DNA of 64,000 bases from Myxococcus xanthus. Lineage in GTDB: Bacteria > Myxococcota > Myxococcia > Myxococcales > Myxococcaceae. This document shows, piece by piece, positions 9,052 to 18,710 of this stretch. Location of the stretch: NCBI RefSeq assembly GCF_013116825.1, contig NZ_JABFNS010000007.1:1-64000 (forward strand), read 5' to 3'. Under the pieces are notes generated by a model. The model made no database searches, was not told the origin of the DNA, and worked only from the letters and a program-made list of their open reading frames with translations. Each line of letters begins with the position of its first letter. The first letter of the stretch is position 1. The translations under genes and the position numbers were made by a program.

Positions 9052-9551
9052 GGCGTGTCCCCCGGCGACCCCGTGTCCAGCCAGGTCTGAAGCGTGACAC
9101 GGGACACGGGCCGCGCGGCGTCCATGCGGACGAGACACATGGATGCGGGCAACACCGCCAACTTCGCTCCCGTCCCATGCGCATGCGCCACGAACGCACG
9201 CTCCAGCAGCGAAGCCGCCACGTCTGGCGCCAACGCACAGGGAAGCAACAGCGAGGGCGCCGCGGCATCCCGTCCCAGGTACACGGCGCCGTCGACCCAT
9301 GGCAGCGACGCCGAGGCCCCGAGGAGCACCAGGAGCCCCCGCCCCGCGACGCCTTCCCAACTGGCAAGGCGTGCATCGTCCTCGGCGAGCACCCGGCGAG
9401 CGAGCGCCACCGCCACAGGGCCTTCTCCTGCCACGGCGAGCGGCTCCAGCGGTTCGGCGCGCGAACGCCACCGCACCGGCAGGAGAGCGGCGTCATCGCC
9501 GCGCGTCTCCAGCGCGTCCCCCGTCCGCGAATCTCTTCCCGTCGCGCTCAC
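9048..9551 (-). CDS. Small ternary-system domain protein (bpX5-like)
   Basis: 167 residues from a GTG at 9551, which overlaps the stop of the 42-codon frame upstream; its own TGA overlaps the GTG of the vWA gene. The sequence is a single compact alpha/beta domain (PVRWRSRAEPLEPLAVAGEG, GRGLLVLLGASASLPWVDGA, VYLGRDAAAPSLLLP) with no membrane segment. The position between MoxR and vWA, the size, and the phrase LPWVDGAVYLG match the small bpX5-type domains of MoxR-vWA-beta-propeller systems as I remember them. A role as adaptor between ATPase and propeller proteins is inference only. Confidence 0.6.
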   Translation of the reverse strand: MSATGRDSRTGDALETRGDDAALLPVRWRSRAEPLEPLAVAGEGPVAVALARRVLAEDDARLASWEGVAGRGLLVLLGASASLPWVDGAVYLGRDAAAPSLLLPCALAPDVAASLLERAFVAHAHGTGAKLAVLPASMCLVRMDAARPVSRVTLQTWLDTGSPGDTP

Positions 9552-9676
9552 GGCACGTCAGCCACCGCACCCCGGCCCCTAGGCGGCGCCTCCGGAAACC
9601 GATGCGCGGAGCCTCCAGGCGCGTGGGCCTGCGTCCAGGCAGCGGCGGAGCCAGCGCGGGACCCCTGCGCGCTCAC
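9548..9676 (-). CDS. 42-residue peptide wedged between moxR and the bpX5-like gene
   Basis: A GTG at 9676 overlaps the MoxR stop (GTGA) and its TGA overlaps the GTG of the next gene in the same way, so the frame is coupled at both ends like every other junction in this operon. The peptide is Ala/Gly/Pro/Arg-rich (VSAQGSRAGSAAAWTQAHAP) with no domain. It may be a real small subunit, a reduced relic of a fuller gene found at this place in related systems, or a chance frame that preserves translational coupling across a 120-base gap. The double overlap is the main reason to list it. Confidence 0.45.
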   Translation of the reverse strand: MSAQGSRAGSAAAWTQAHAPGGSAHRFPEAPPRGRGAVADVP

Positions 9677-10854
9677 ACCGCCACCTCCGTTTCGGATGAC
9701 TCGAGCCCTGAAGCGCCGGAGGCGAGCACCCCTGTCACCTCCGCGCGAAGCACCTTCAAGTCATCGGGAAGCGACTCGGGAGCGAAGCCCGCGTCCATCT
9801 CCCGCGCCACGCCCTCCAGCTTGAGCCGCCACGCGGCGAGCGCCTCGCCATTGCCATCCACGGGCCGCTCCGCCAGCAGCGCCTGCCCCGCGGAAGCGAT
9901 GCGCCGCGCCCGCGCCAGGGGGCCCGCGCTGGCCTCCAGCGCCGCCGCCGGCAGGGCCGGGTTCTCCGTCCCGGCGAGCACGTCCCGCAGCACGTCCCGA
10001 GCGAGCGCCTGGGCCTCCTTCGTCGGCACGGCATACACGAGCGGCCACAGGTCCGCGGTCCCAGGTGTGCGCCGGCCCGCGAGCGCCGCGGCGGCGGCGA
10101 TGAGCTTCTGGACCTTCACCGCGCGGCGGTCGGACAAGGCCACGCCCGCGGCGCGCAACGTGCGCAGCGCATGCGCCAGATGCGGGCGCACCCCGGAGAG
10201 GTCCGCCTCACGCGCGGCCTGGGCGACCACGTCCAGGGACTCCAGCGAGGTGACATGCGCGTCCGCGTCCCCCCACAGTGAAGCGCCGCCCGCGAGCAGT
10301 TCCTCCAGCCGCGGGTCTGGCACGGGCTCGACGAAGATGCGTGCGAGGAACCGGTCCGCGAAGGCGGCCAGCGACTCGTCTTCCGGCAAGGCATTGGAGG
10401 CGCCCACGCAGACCCGCAGGGGGCAGCGCATCCGGGTGTGGCCGCGCCGGAAGGTGCGCTCATTGAGGAGGCCCAGCAGCGTATTCAGGATGGCGGTGGA
10501 GCCGAGGAACACCTCGTCGAGGAAGGCGACCTCGGCCTCCGGCAGCATGCCCTGGGTCTCCGTTTCGACGATGCCCTCGCGCAGCTTGCGGAGGTCCACT
10601 GGGCCGAAGAGCTCGGAGGGCTCGGTGAAGCGGCCCAGGAGGTACTCGAAGTACGAGCCGCCCAGGACACGTGCGGTGCGCCGCACCGCCTCGCTCTTCG
10701 CGGTGCCCGGTGGACCGATGACGAGCAGGTGCTCCCCCGCCACGGCGGAGAGCGCGACGAGCTCCACCATCGCCTCGCGTTCGACCAGACCCCGGCCCGC
10801 ACTGGTGAGTGCGTCACGAACGGCGGAGGCGGCGACTTCGAAGGAGCTGGACAT
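9673..10854 (-). CDS. MoxR/RavA-family AAA+ ATPase
   Basis: 393 residues; start is the ATG at 10854, where MSSSFEVAASAVRDAL begins the family's N-terminal helix. Walker A is GPPGTAKSE at 47-55, Walker B VAFLDEVFLGS at 106-116, followed by the MoxR-specific LLNERTFRRG and the sensor-1 region CVGASNALPEDESLAAF with the arginine-containing FADRFLARI. A C-terminal helical lid follows (PHLAHALRTLRAAGVALSDR, then RAVKVQKLI). MoxR ATPases form ring assemblies that remodel a vWA partner or its client. This is the first gene of a five-gene minus-strand operon; about 205 bases separate it from the divergent barrel gene at 11060, so the operon promoter should lie there. Confidence 0.92.
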   Translation of the reverse strand: MSSSFEVAASAVRDALTSAGRGLVEREAMVELVALSAVAGEHLLVIGPPGTAKSEAVRRTARVLGGSYFEYLLGRFTEPSELFGPVDLRKLREGIVETETQGMLPEAEVAFLDEVFLGSTAILNTLLGLLNERTFRRGHTRMRCPLRVCVGASNALPEDESLAAFADRFLARIFVEPVPDPRLEELLAGGASLWGDADAHVTSLESLDVVAQAAREADLSGVRPHLAHALRTLRAAGVALSDRRAVKVQKLIAAAAALAGRRTPGTADLWPLVYAVPTKEAQALARDVLRDVLAGTENPALPAAALEASAGPLARARRIASAGQALLAERPVDGNGEALAAWRLKLEGVAREMDAGFAPESLPDDLKVLRAEVTGVLASGASGLESSETEVAV

Positions 10855-11059
10855 GGAACACCACCCTAGCTTCCGGACTTGCCCTCCGGAAGCGCATGCA
10901 AGTCCCCTCCCCCACCCCTCCCTCCGACGGGGCGGCAGTAGTTGGACTGTCCGCAGGGATGCGCATGGCCACATCGAGGCGCGCGCGGCTGCATGATTTC
11001 ATAAGACGCAGCGGCACTCGGAGTCCCCCACGGCGACCTCCAGGCATAGACTGCAACGC

Positions 11060-11653
11060 ATGAGAAAGCAGTCGATGTGGGTGGCGGTGGTGGGCGTGCT
11101 GTGTGTGGGAACGGACGCGGTGGCGGCAGGCTGGAATGGCTATGCATCGCTGGGCGCCGGCATCACCCTGGACCATTTGAGCAACTTCCGCGCGAAGGGC
11201 CCGGCGCTGCACGGATACCTGGGCCTGGAGACCCCACCCGGATTGTCGGTGGGCCTGCTGGCGGAAATCTCCGAGACGTGGGGCCAGCAGTTCCCGGACG
11301 CGATGCGACCGGGGCAGTTGGAGCGCTCGCAGATCGACTACCGGGCAGTGGGCATCGAGGCGCGGCTGCGCTTCTTCCAGGACAAGCCCATCACGCCGTG
11401 GGTGGGCGCGCGGCTGTCGAAGAGCTGGGGGAGCACCTTCACGCCGGACGACGTGGGCACCTGGCTGCGGCAGAACATCGACACCACGAGCATGGCCTTC
11501 CGGGTGGGCGTGGACGGCTGGTTCAGCGACCGCTGGGGCGTGTCCGTCTCCACGGGCTTCCAGTTCTGTGACGTGAAGCTGACCTCCAACGCGCTCAACC
11601 AGTGCGCCAAGCTCATGCAGTCGGTGATTGCCGGGCCGGTGTTGCGCATCTGA
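11060..11653 (+). CDS. Predicted outer-membrane beta-barrel protein
   Basis: 197 residues. Residues 1-23 are a signal peptide (MRKQSMWVAVVGVLCVGTDA, cleavage near AVAAG). The rest alternates short amphipathic strands ending in aromatic residues (GYASLGAGITLDHLSNFRAK, IDYRAVGIEARLRFFQ, WGVSVSTGFQFCDVKLT), typical of an eight-stranded OmpA/OmpX-like or lipid A-modifying barrel. No catalytic motif is visible. It is divergent from the moxR operon and 36 bases upstream of the hydrolase gene. Function unknown. Confidence 0.65.
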   Translation: MRKQSMWVAVVGVLCVGTDAVAAGWNGYASLGAGITLDHLSNFRAKGPALHGYLGLETPPGLSVGLLAEISETWGQQFPDAMRPGQLERSQIDYRAVGIEARLRFFQDKPITPWVGARLSKSWGSTFTPDDVGTWLRQNIDTTSMAFRVGVDGWFSDRWGVSVSTGFQFCDVKLTSNALNQCAKLMQSVIAGPVLRI

Positions 11654-11689
11654 AGCCACGGCCCCGCGCGCCCGTTAGAGTGGCCTGTC

Positions 11690-12406
11690 ATGAGCACTTC
11701 GACGACATCGCCTTCCGCCGTGGGTCCTCGCTGGCTGTACCTGCACGGCTTCGCATCGGGTCCGGATTCGAAGAAGGGCGTGGCCGTGGCGCGGCACTAC
11801 GCGGACCAGGGCATTCCGGTGGAGCGGTTGAACCTCCGCGTCCCCTCCCTGGAGCAGCTGCGCCTGAGCGCCATGCTGGACACGGTGCTGGCCGCGATGG
11901 GCGGGCCCGAGGAGCGGGTGGTGCTCATCGGCTCCAGCCTGGGAGGCCTCACGGCGGCCCGAGTGGCGGAGCAGGACGCCCGCGTGTGTGCGCTGGTGCT
12001 GTTGGCCCCCGCCTTCCGCATCGTCCCGCAGCTGCGCCGGAGAATGGGAGACGCGGCGTGGCGGCATTGGCAGACGTCGGGCTGGATTGAGACGGACGAC
12101 TTCGTGACGCAGCAGAAGGCGCGCATCCATTCGGGATTCATCGCCGACGCGGAGGCAGTGGACGCCCGCACCGGTGGCTGGCCCGACGTGCGCGTCCCGA
12201 CGCTCATCATCCACGGCCGTCAGGATGACACCTGTGACGTCCAGAACTCGCGCCAGTGGGCGGAGGGCAAGCGCCACGTCCGGCTGGTGGAGGTGGACGA
12301 TGGCCACGAGCTCACCGCGTCACTGCCGCGAATCCTGGAGGAGACGGCGGTGTTCCTCCAGCCCTGGGGCGCCCGGGGTCCTCGCGCTCAAGGTTCGATG
12401 CCGTAA
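11690..12406 (+). CDS. YqiA/YcfP-type alpha/beta hydrolase
   Basis: 238 residues. The short alpha/beta hydrolase fold is clear: the oxyanion-loop motif YLHGFASGPDSKKG near residue 17, the nucleophile elbow GSSLGG with Ser83, a late acid in IIHGRQDDTC and the catalytic His in DDGHEL. These, the small size and the lack of signal peptide fit the YqiA/UPF0227 esterase group, cytoplasmic enzymes that hydrolyse short acyl esters. The true substrate is unknown. Its last 19 bases overlap the 3' end of the convergent frame at 12388. Confidence 0.82.
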   Translation: MSTSTTSPSAVGPRWLYLHGFASGPDSKKGVAVARHYADQGIPVERLNLRVPSLEQLRLSAMLDTVLAAMGGPEERVVLIGSSLGGLTAARVAEQDARVCALVLLAPAFRIVPQLRRRMGDAAWRHWQTSGWIETDDFVTQQKARIHSGFIADAEAVDARTGGWPDVRVPTLIIHGRQDDTCDVQNSRQWAEGKRHVRLVEVDDGHELTASLPRILEETAVFLQPWGARGPRAQGSMP

Positions 12407-12810
12407 GCGGCAGCCACCTGCTGCATGAAGCGGAGGAGGTCGGGCGGCGTGTCGGTGCCCAACGTCAGCCGCGTGCGCCGACCGTCCACGGTGGAGTCAG
12501 ACGTTGTCACCTGCCGGTCATGTACGACGGGAGGAGGGGCGCTGCGAGCTTCCTTGTATTCGTCCAGCCAGCTCGCGGCGATGAGCAACGTCGTGAGCCG
12601 ATGGGCGGCGGCCACGTTCGCGTCGGATAGGAACGAGCCGTCGTGATTGGAACGACCAGCCCCGAAGACCTCGAGCCAGAAGTGCCGTGTATTGGGAATG
12701 CCCGGCGACTCTTGGAGCCTGAGCACGAGCGACTCCGCGGAGAACCGCTGCTGCCGCCGTGCCGAATGTTCCAGCGGCGAAAGTCCTTCGCTCAAGCGCG
12801 GTGGAAGCAA
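12388..12810 (-). pseudogene. Possible C-terminal gene remnant abutting the CRISPR array
   Basis: About 140 residues are open from a TTG at 12810, and the frame stays open to a stop formed inside the first CRISPR repeat (TGA in the reverse complement at 12838-12840). The C-terminal half reads like a real folded protein (HFWLEVFGAGRSNHDGSF, AHRLTTLLIAASWLDEYKEA, DLLRFMQQVAAAYGIEP), with mostly G/C third positions. There is no ATG or ribosome site at a sensible place and the N-terminal part is Arg/Ser-rich. I read it as the 3' part of a gene whose 5' end has been lost at the old end of the array; an intact small gene with a TTG start is the alternative. No family recognised. Confidence 0.4.
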
Positions 12811-12834
12811 CGGAGAGTACCGGTGAGCTGAACC

Positions 12835-15800
12835 GTTTCAACCCACGCTCCCCGCGTTCACGAGGAGCGACGTCGGGGGCGAACTGGCTGTAGCGCTTCA
12901 ACTGCGGGTTTCAACCCACGCTCCGCGCGTTCACGAGGAGCGACGTGCGCGGCAACCTGCCCCCCGTCTTGCTCCGGGTTTCAACCCACGCTCCGCGCGT
13001 TCACGCGGAGCGACCGTCACGAAGGTGTGGCGGAGCCGCTCCAGCGCGTTTCAACCCACGCTCCCCGCGTTCACGCGGAGCGACGGCAGCTCGTCCTGGC
13101 CCACGTCGCGCTTGCCGACGTTTCAACCCACGCTCCTCGCGTTCACGCGGAGCGACTCATTGAGCGCCTTCCACGTCGTCGACGTAGATGTCGTTTCAAC
13201 CCACGCTCCCCGCGTTTACGAGGAGCGACCGCGCGAGCCACCCGGCCCCGAGCACCAGCCCGGAGTTTCAACCCACGCTCCCCGCGTTCACAAGGAGCGA
13301 CCAAGGCGCGCAGTGCCGTTGCCTCGGCCATCGCGCGTTTCAACCCACGCTCCCCGCGTTCACGAGGAGCGACTGTCTGGCCTGCGCGTCCGCCACACCC
13401 GACGATGTTTCAACCCACGCTCCCCGCGTTCACGAGGAGCGACGTAGTCGGGGTGCCCGACCTTCCAGGACCAGCGTTTCAACCCACGCTCCCCGCGTTC
13501 ACGAGGAGCGACGTCGCTCGCGGAAGGTGGGCCCAACCGGAAGCCGGTTTCAACCCACGCTCCCCGCGTTCACGAGGAGCGACCCCGGCTCTCGCCTCAC
13601 CCCAGGAGCACTCCCATGTTTCAACCCACGCTCCCCGCGTTCACGAGGAGCGACGTCATCCCTGGCGCATCCACTCCAACCATCGTGTTTCAACCCACGC
13701 TCCCCGCGTTCACGAGGAGCGACGGCGTGCAGTCCGTGGCGGAGTCGCTGTCCGCCGCGTTTCAACCCACGCTCCCCGCGTTCACGAGGAGCGACACTCC
13801 GCTTCTTCTTCGGCGCCTTGCCCGTTCGGTTTCAACCCACGCTCCCCGCGTTCACGAGGAGCGACTTCTTCGTCGTCATCGCTTCGGCTCCTTCAACTCG
13901 TTTCAACCCACGCTCCCCGCGTTCACGAGGAGCGACCGTCAGAGCCTGGAAGTCACCCCACGCCGTCCCGGTTTCAACCCACGCTCCCCGCGTTCACGAG
14001 GAGCGACGACGCAGGCGGTTTCCAGGGCTGCGCGAGGGAGGGTTTCAACCCACGCTCCCCGCGTTCACGAGGAGCGACTGCCGTCGAGCTTCCGCAACTG
14101 CAGCGCGAGGATGTTTCAACCCACGCTCCCCGCGTTCACGAGGAGCGACAAGAGCGCTAGTTGCTCCGCCGACGTTTTCCCAGTTTCAACCCACGCTCCC
14201 CGCGTTCACGAGGAGCGACACGCCGGCAGCAACCACCGAGCCGGCCGCATACAGTTTCAACCCACGCTCCCCGCGTTCACGAGGAGCGACCGCTTCGGCA
14301 GCCAAATCTCCGGGTCCTCCAGCGAGTTTCAACCCACGCTCCCCGCGTTCACGAGGAGCGACCGCTGGGGCCATAGAGCTGCGCGTCCGTGAAGCCGTTT
14401 CAACCCACGCTCCCCGCGTTCACGAGGAGCGACTGCGTTCGCCGCGGCGGCGTATCTCATCTACAAGTTTCAACCCACGCTCCCCGCGTTCACGAGGAGC
14501 GACTCCGGATATGTGGGGCAGGGAGAGGTTAGCGGCGTTTCAACCCACGCTCCCCGCGTTCACGAGGAGCGACCGCGTACCTCGTAGAGCACTACGGTGC
14601 CGCCGTCTGGGTTTCAACCCACGCTCCCCGCGTTCACGAGGAGCGACTTGGCCTCCGCTGCCTTGTCGCACTCACGGGTGTTTCAACCCACGCTCCCCGC
14701 GTTCACGAGGAGCGACATCCGCAAAGCCATCAACGAGACGGTGCGTTCCGACGTTTCAACCCACGCTCCCCGCGTTCACGAGGAGCGACGACGGCGACGT
14801 GGACGGAGCGCGCGGAACCGGATTGGTTTCAACCCACGCTCCCCGCGTTCACGAGGAGCGACGACTGGGGGTGCTCAAGTCCGGCGCCGGGCGTGAGCGT
14901 TTCAACCCACGCTCCCCGCGTTCACGAGGAGCGACACTAGTGCCGGGGGCAACATGGACAAGATAACTGCCGTTTCAACCCACGCTCCCCGCGTTCACGA
15001 GGAGCGACTGGAATGCGGAAACGCATAGAGGTCCTGCTCCGGTTTCAACCCACGCTCCCCGCGTTCACGAGGAGCGACGGCGCCCGGGTCATTTCGTTGG
15101 CGTCGCCGCTGCTGTTTCAACCCACGCTCCCCGCGTTCACGAGGAGCGACACGCTCCAGCCGGCAGGCGTACCACTCCTTCATGTTTCAACCCACGCTCC
15201 CCGCGTTCACGAGGAGCGACGCTCAAGGAGCAGACGCGGCTGACCGGAGCCCTTCACGTTTCAACCCACGCTCCCCGCGTTCACGAGGAGCGACAGCAAC
15301 AGCCCGCCCAATTCGTCCAAGCGTATCGAGGTTTCAACCCACGCTCCCCGCGTTCACGAGGAGCGACACGACTGCGACAACGCTCGGCAGCGCGCCTACT
15401 GGTTTCAACCCACGCTCCCCGCGTTCACGAGGAGCGACGCGGCGGAGTCCCTCGACATCCAGAGGCGACTGTGCGTTTCAACCCACGCTCCCCGCGTTCA
15501 CGAGGAGCGACCGGGTGCCGGTCTATTCCGGCGACACCTTCCGGGTGGTTTCAACCCACGCTCCCCGCGTTCACGAGGAGCGACGGCGCGCCAGTCCAGC
15601 CGGCCGCGCGTGGCGTGTTTCAACCCACGCTCCCCGCGTTCACGAGGAGCGACTCGGGCCTGCAAACCGAGGGGTGAGCCGTGGCGGTTTCAACCCACGC
15701 TCCCCGCGTTCACGAGGAGCGACCTCCTCGCCGGGGCGTGGCCCCAGAAACACCTGGTTTCAACCCACGCTCCCCGCGTTCACGAGGAGCGACCCGGTTG

Positions 15801-18710
15801 CTGCGCACCGCAGCGGCGGCGTCATTGTCGTTTCAACCCACGCTCCCCGCGTTCACGAGGAGCGACGGCCAACCTGAGAGAACACTGGGCGGCCAAGTAG
15901 TTTCAACCCACGCTCCCCGCGTTCACGAGGAGCGACCTGGTCGAGGGCGGACGAGTACGTAATCACGTTCGTTTCAACCCACGCTCCCCGCGTTCACGAG
16001 GAGCGACCACCGCGGCGTCGAGGCCAGTGATGGCCTTACCGCCGTTTCAACCCACGCTCCCCGCGTTCACGAGGAGCGACGACCGTTGACCTTGGCGACA
16101 TTCCGGAGGTGCTTGAGTTTCAACCCACGCTCCCCGCGTTCACGAGGAGCGACCGTGATGGTCGAGTGCTCAGCGGCGGGGATGCTGTTTCAACCCACGC
16201 TCCCCGCGTTCACGAGGAGCGACTGGATGGCGCGGGACATGGAGAGGGTGTCCAACCAGTTTCAACCCACGCTCCCCGCGTTCACGAGGAGCGACGGGTA
16301 GCCGTGGCCTGCACCATGTCCTTGCCCAGGTTTCAACCCACGCTCCCCGCGTTCACGAGGAGCGACGAGCCGCAGCTTCGCGTTCTTCCTCTCCGCCTTC
16401 TTGTTTCAACCCACGCTCCCCGCGTTCACGAGGAGCGACGCGGATGAGCCACTCACGCGCCGCCTGCTCGCGGTTTCAACCCACGCTCCCCGCGTTCACG
16501 AGGAGCGACGCTGCCTCGGCCCGAACGAGTCGTGCCTGCTGGGTGTTTCAACCCACGCTCCCCGCGTTCACGAGGAGCGACGGCGGTTGCGTTCACCCCG
16601 GAAACGGGTGACTCGTTTCAACCCACGCTCCCCGCGTTCACGAGGAGCGACCTCGGACACGTCGTGCAGGATGCCGTCGACGCAGTTTCAACCCACGCTC
16701 CCCGCGTTCACGAGGAGCGACCTGTTCTGCGCGCGTCAGGAGTCGGGCAACGCCCTTGGTTTCAACCCACGCTCCCCGCGTTCACGAGGAGCGACTTCTT
16801 CTCGACCTTCATCAACTGCGATTCGATGTTTCAACCCACGCTCCCCGCGTTCACGAGGAGCGACTGGAGCTCACAGGCATGACGTTGCCACGCAGCTTGT
16901 TTCAACCCACGCTCCCCGCGTTCACGAGGAGCGACGGTCCTCCTGCTGCTGCGCAGCGCAATCCAGCTCTCGTTTCAACCCACGCTCCCCGCGTTCACGA
17001 GGAGCGACAGGTTGGCCAAGAACTACGAGACGGTGACGATTCGTTTCAACCCACGCTCCCCGCGTTCACGAGGAGCGACGAGGCCTGCGATTCCTGCTCC
17101 GCTGCGCCCCGGTTTCAACCCACGCTCCCCGCGTTCACGAGGAGCGACGGGCTCTCTGGGCCGGATGCTCTCCTTGGACTGGTTTCAACCCACGCTCCCC
17201 GCGTTCACGAGGAGCGACAGCCACAGGGGGTAGCCATGACGCAGGCAGAGACGGTTTCAACCCACGCTCCCCGCGTTCACGAGGAGCGACCCCGCCACCT
17301 GCGGCACGTCACAGCGCGAGTGGTTTCAACCCACGCTCCCCGCGTTCACGAGGAGCGACATCGGGTCTGCTCCTTGGACTGCTGGGTGCTGACGTTTCAA
17401 CCCACGCTCCCCGCGTTCACGAGGAGAGACGTGAGGAGTAGCCAGTCGAGTCCACCAGAGCCGGTGGTTTCAACCCACGCTCCCCGCGTTCACGAGGAGC
17501 GACCCCGGCAGCTCCTGGACTACGCGGAGCGGGAGGTTTCAACCCACGCTCCCCGCGTTCACGAGGAGCGACTTGGGCGCCGTTGCCAAGCGACTGCGCC
17601 GGTTGGAGTTTCAACCCACGCTCCCCGCGTTCACGAGGAGCGACACCCCTGGCCCCCAACGCGGGGTCGCACGAAAGGTTTCAACCCACGCTCCCCGCGT
17701 TCACGAGGAGCGACCCGGCTGCGCAGGCCGAGTTCGGACGCGATGAGGTTGTTTCAACCCACGCTCCCCGCGTTCACGAGGAGCGACCAGTCCGCCGTGA
17801 AGCGCTCCACGTCGCCCACCTGGTTTCAACCCACGCTCCCCGCGTTCACGAGGAGCGACCGTCATATTCAGCTTTGGCTTGCATTGCGGAAAGGTTTCAA
17901 CCCACGCTCCCCGCGTTCACGAGGAGCGACGGCTTGGGATGCTCATGCTGCGCTCGTGCTCAGGTTTCAACCCACGCTCCCCGCGTTCACGAGGAGCGAC
18001 ATCCCCACAAATATCTCGTGGTCACCGGCAGCCTCGTTTCAACCCACGCTCCCCGCGTTCACGAGGAGCGACGGCAGCCCTTATCCCGATGGACAGGTTG
18101 TTGCCGTTTCAACCCACGCTCCCCGCGTTCACGAGGAGCGACATGGCACAGCGCCTCCATCTCGCGAAGCAACCGGTTTCAACCCACGCTCCCCGCGTTC
18201 ACGAGGAGCGACGTGGCCGGGTCCAGGCCCGTCGTCTCGAAGTCGAGGTTTCAACCCACGCTCCCCGCGTTCACGAGGAGCGACGTGGAGCTGCTCCACC
18301 ATCCACTTGAACTCGTTGATGGTTTCAACCCACGCTCCCCGCGTTCACGAGGAGCGACCAAGGCCACGCTGTCCGAGGCACTGGGCGTGGCGTTTCAACC
18401 CACGCTCCCCGCGTTCACGAGGAGCGACCTTTTAGGCAGAGCTTGTCCCACCTGCGGAAAATGTTTCAACCCACGCTCCCCGCGTTCACGAGGAGCGACT
18501 GGTAGCATCCGTAAAAGCCAACGGGACAGGGTGGTTTCAACCCACGCTCCCCGCGTTCACGAGGAGCGACGTAAATGCTGTACTTTCTTTTATTCTGCGT
18601 ATGGTTTCAACCCACGCTCCCCGCGTTCACGAGGAGCGACTCTCCGTGTCCTCGTCAAAAATGATTCTTTGGCGTTTCAACCCACGCTCCCCGCGTTCAC
18701 GAGGAGCGAC
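12835..18710 (-). CRISPR. Type I-C CRISPR array, 83 repeats and 82 spacers
   Basis: Counted directly: 83 copies of a 37-base repeat that, on the plus strand, starts GTTTCAACCC and ends GGAGCGAC, separated by unique spacers of about 32-37 bases (period 69-74). The crRNA sense is the minus strand: the repeat then ends in GGTTGAAAC and has a CGCTCC...GGAGCG hairpin, leaving an 11-base 5' handle (TGGGTTGAAAC), as Cas5d cleavage gives in type I-C systems. Repeats 2-7 (12908-13301) carry substitutions while nearly all later ones are identical (one more variant at 17394-17430), so the left end is the old, trailer end and new spacers enter on the right next to the leader. Cas genes on the minus strand lie immediately to the right. 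Confidence 0.98.
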
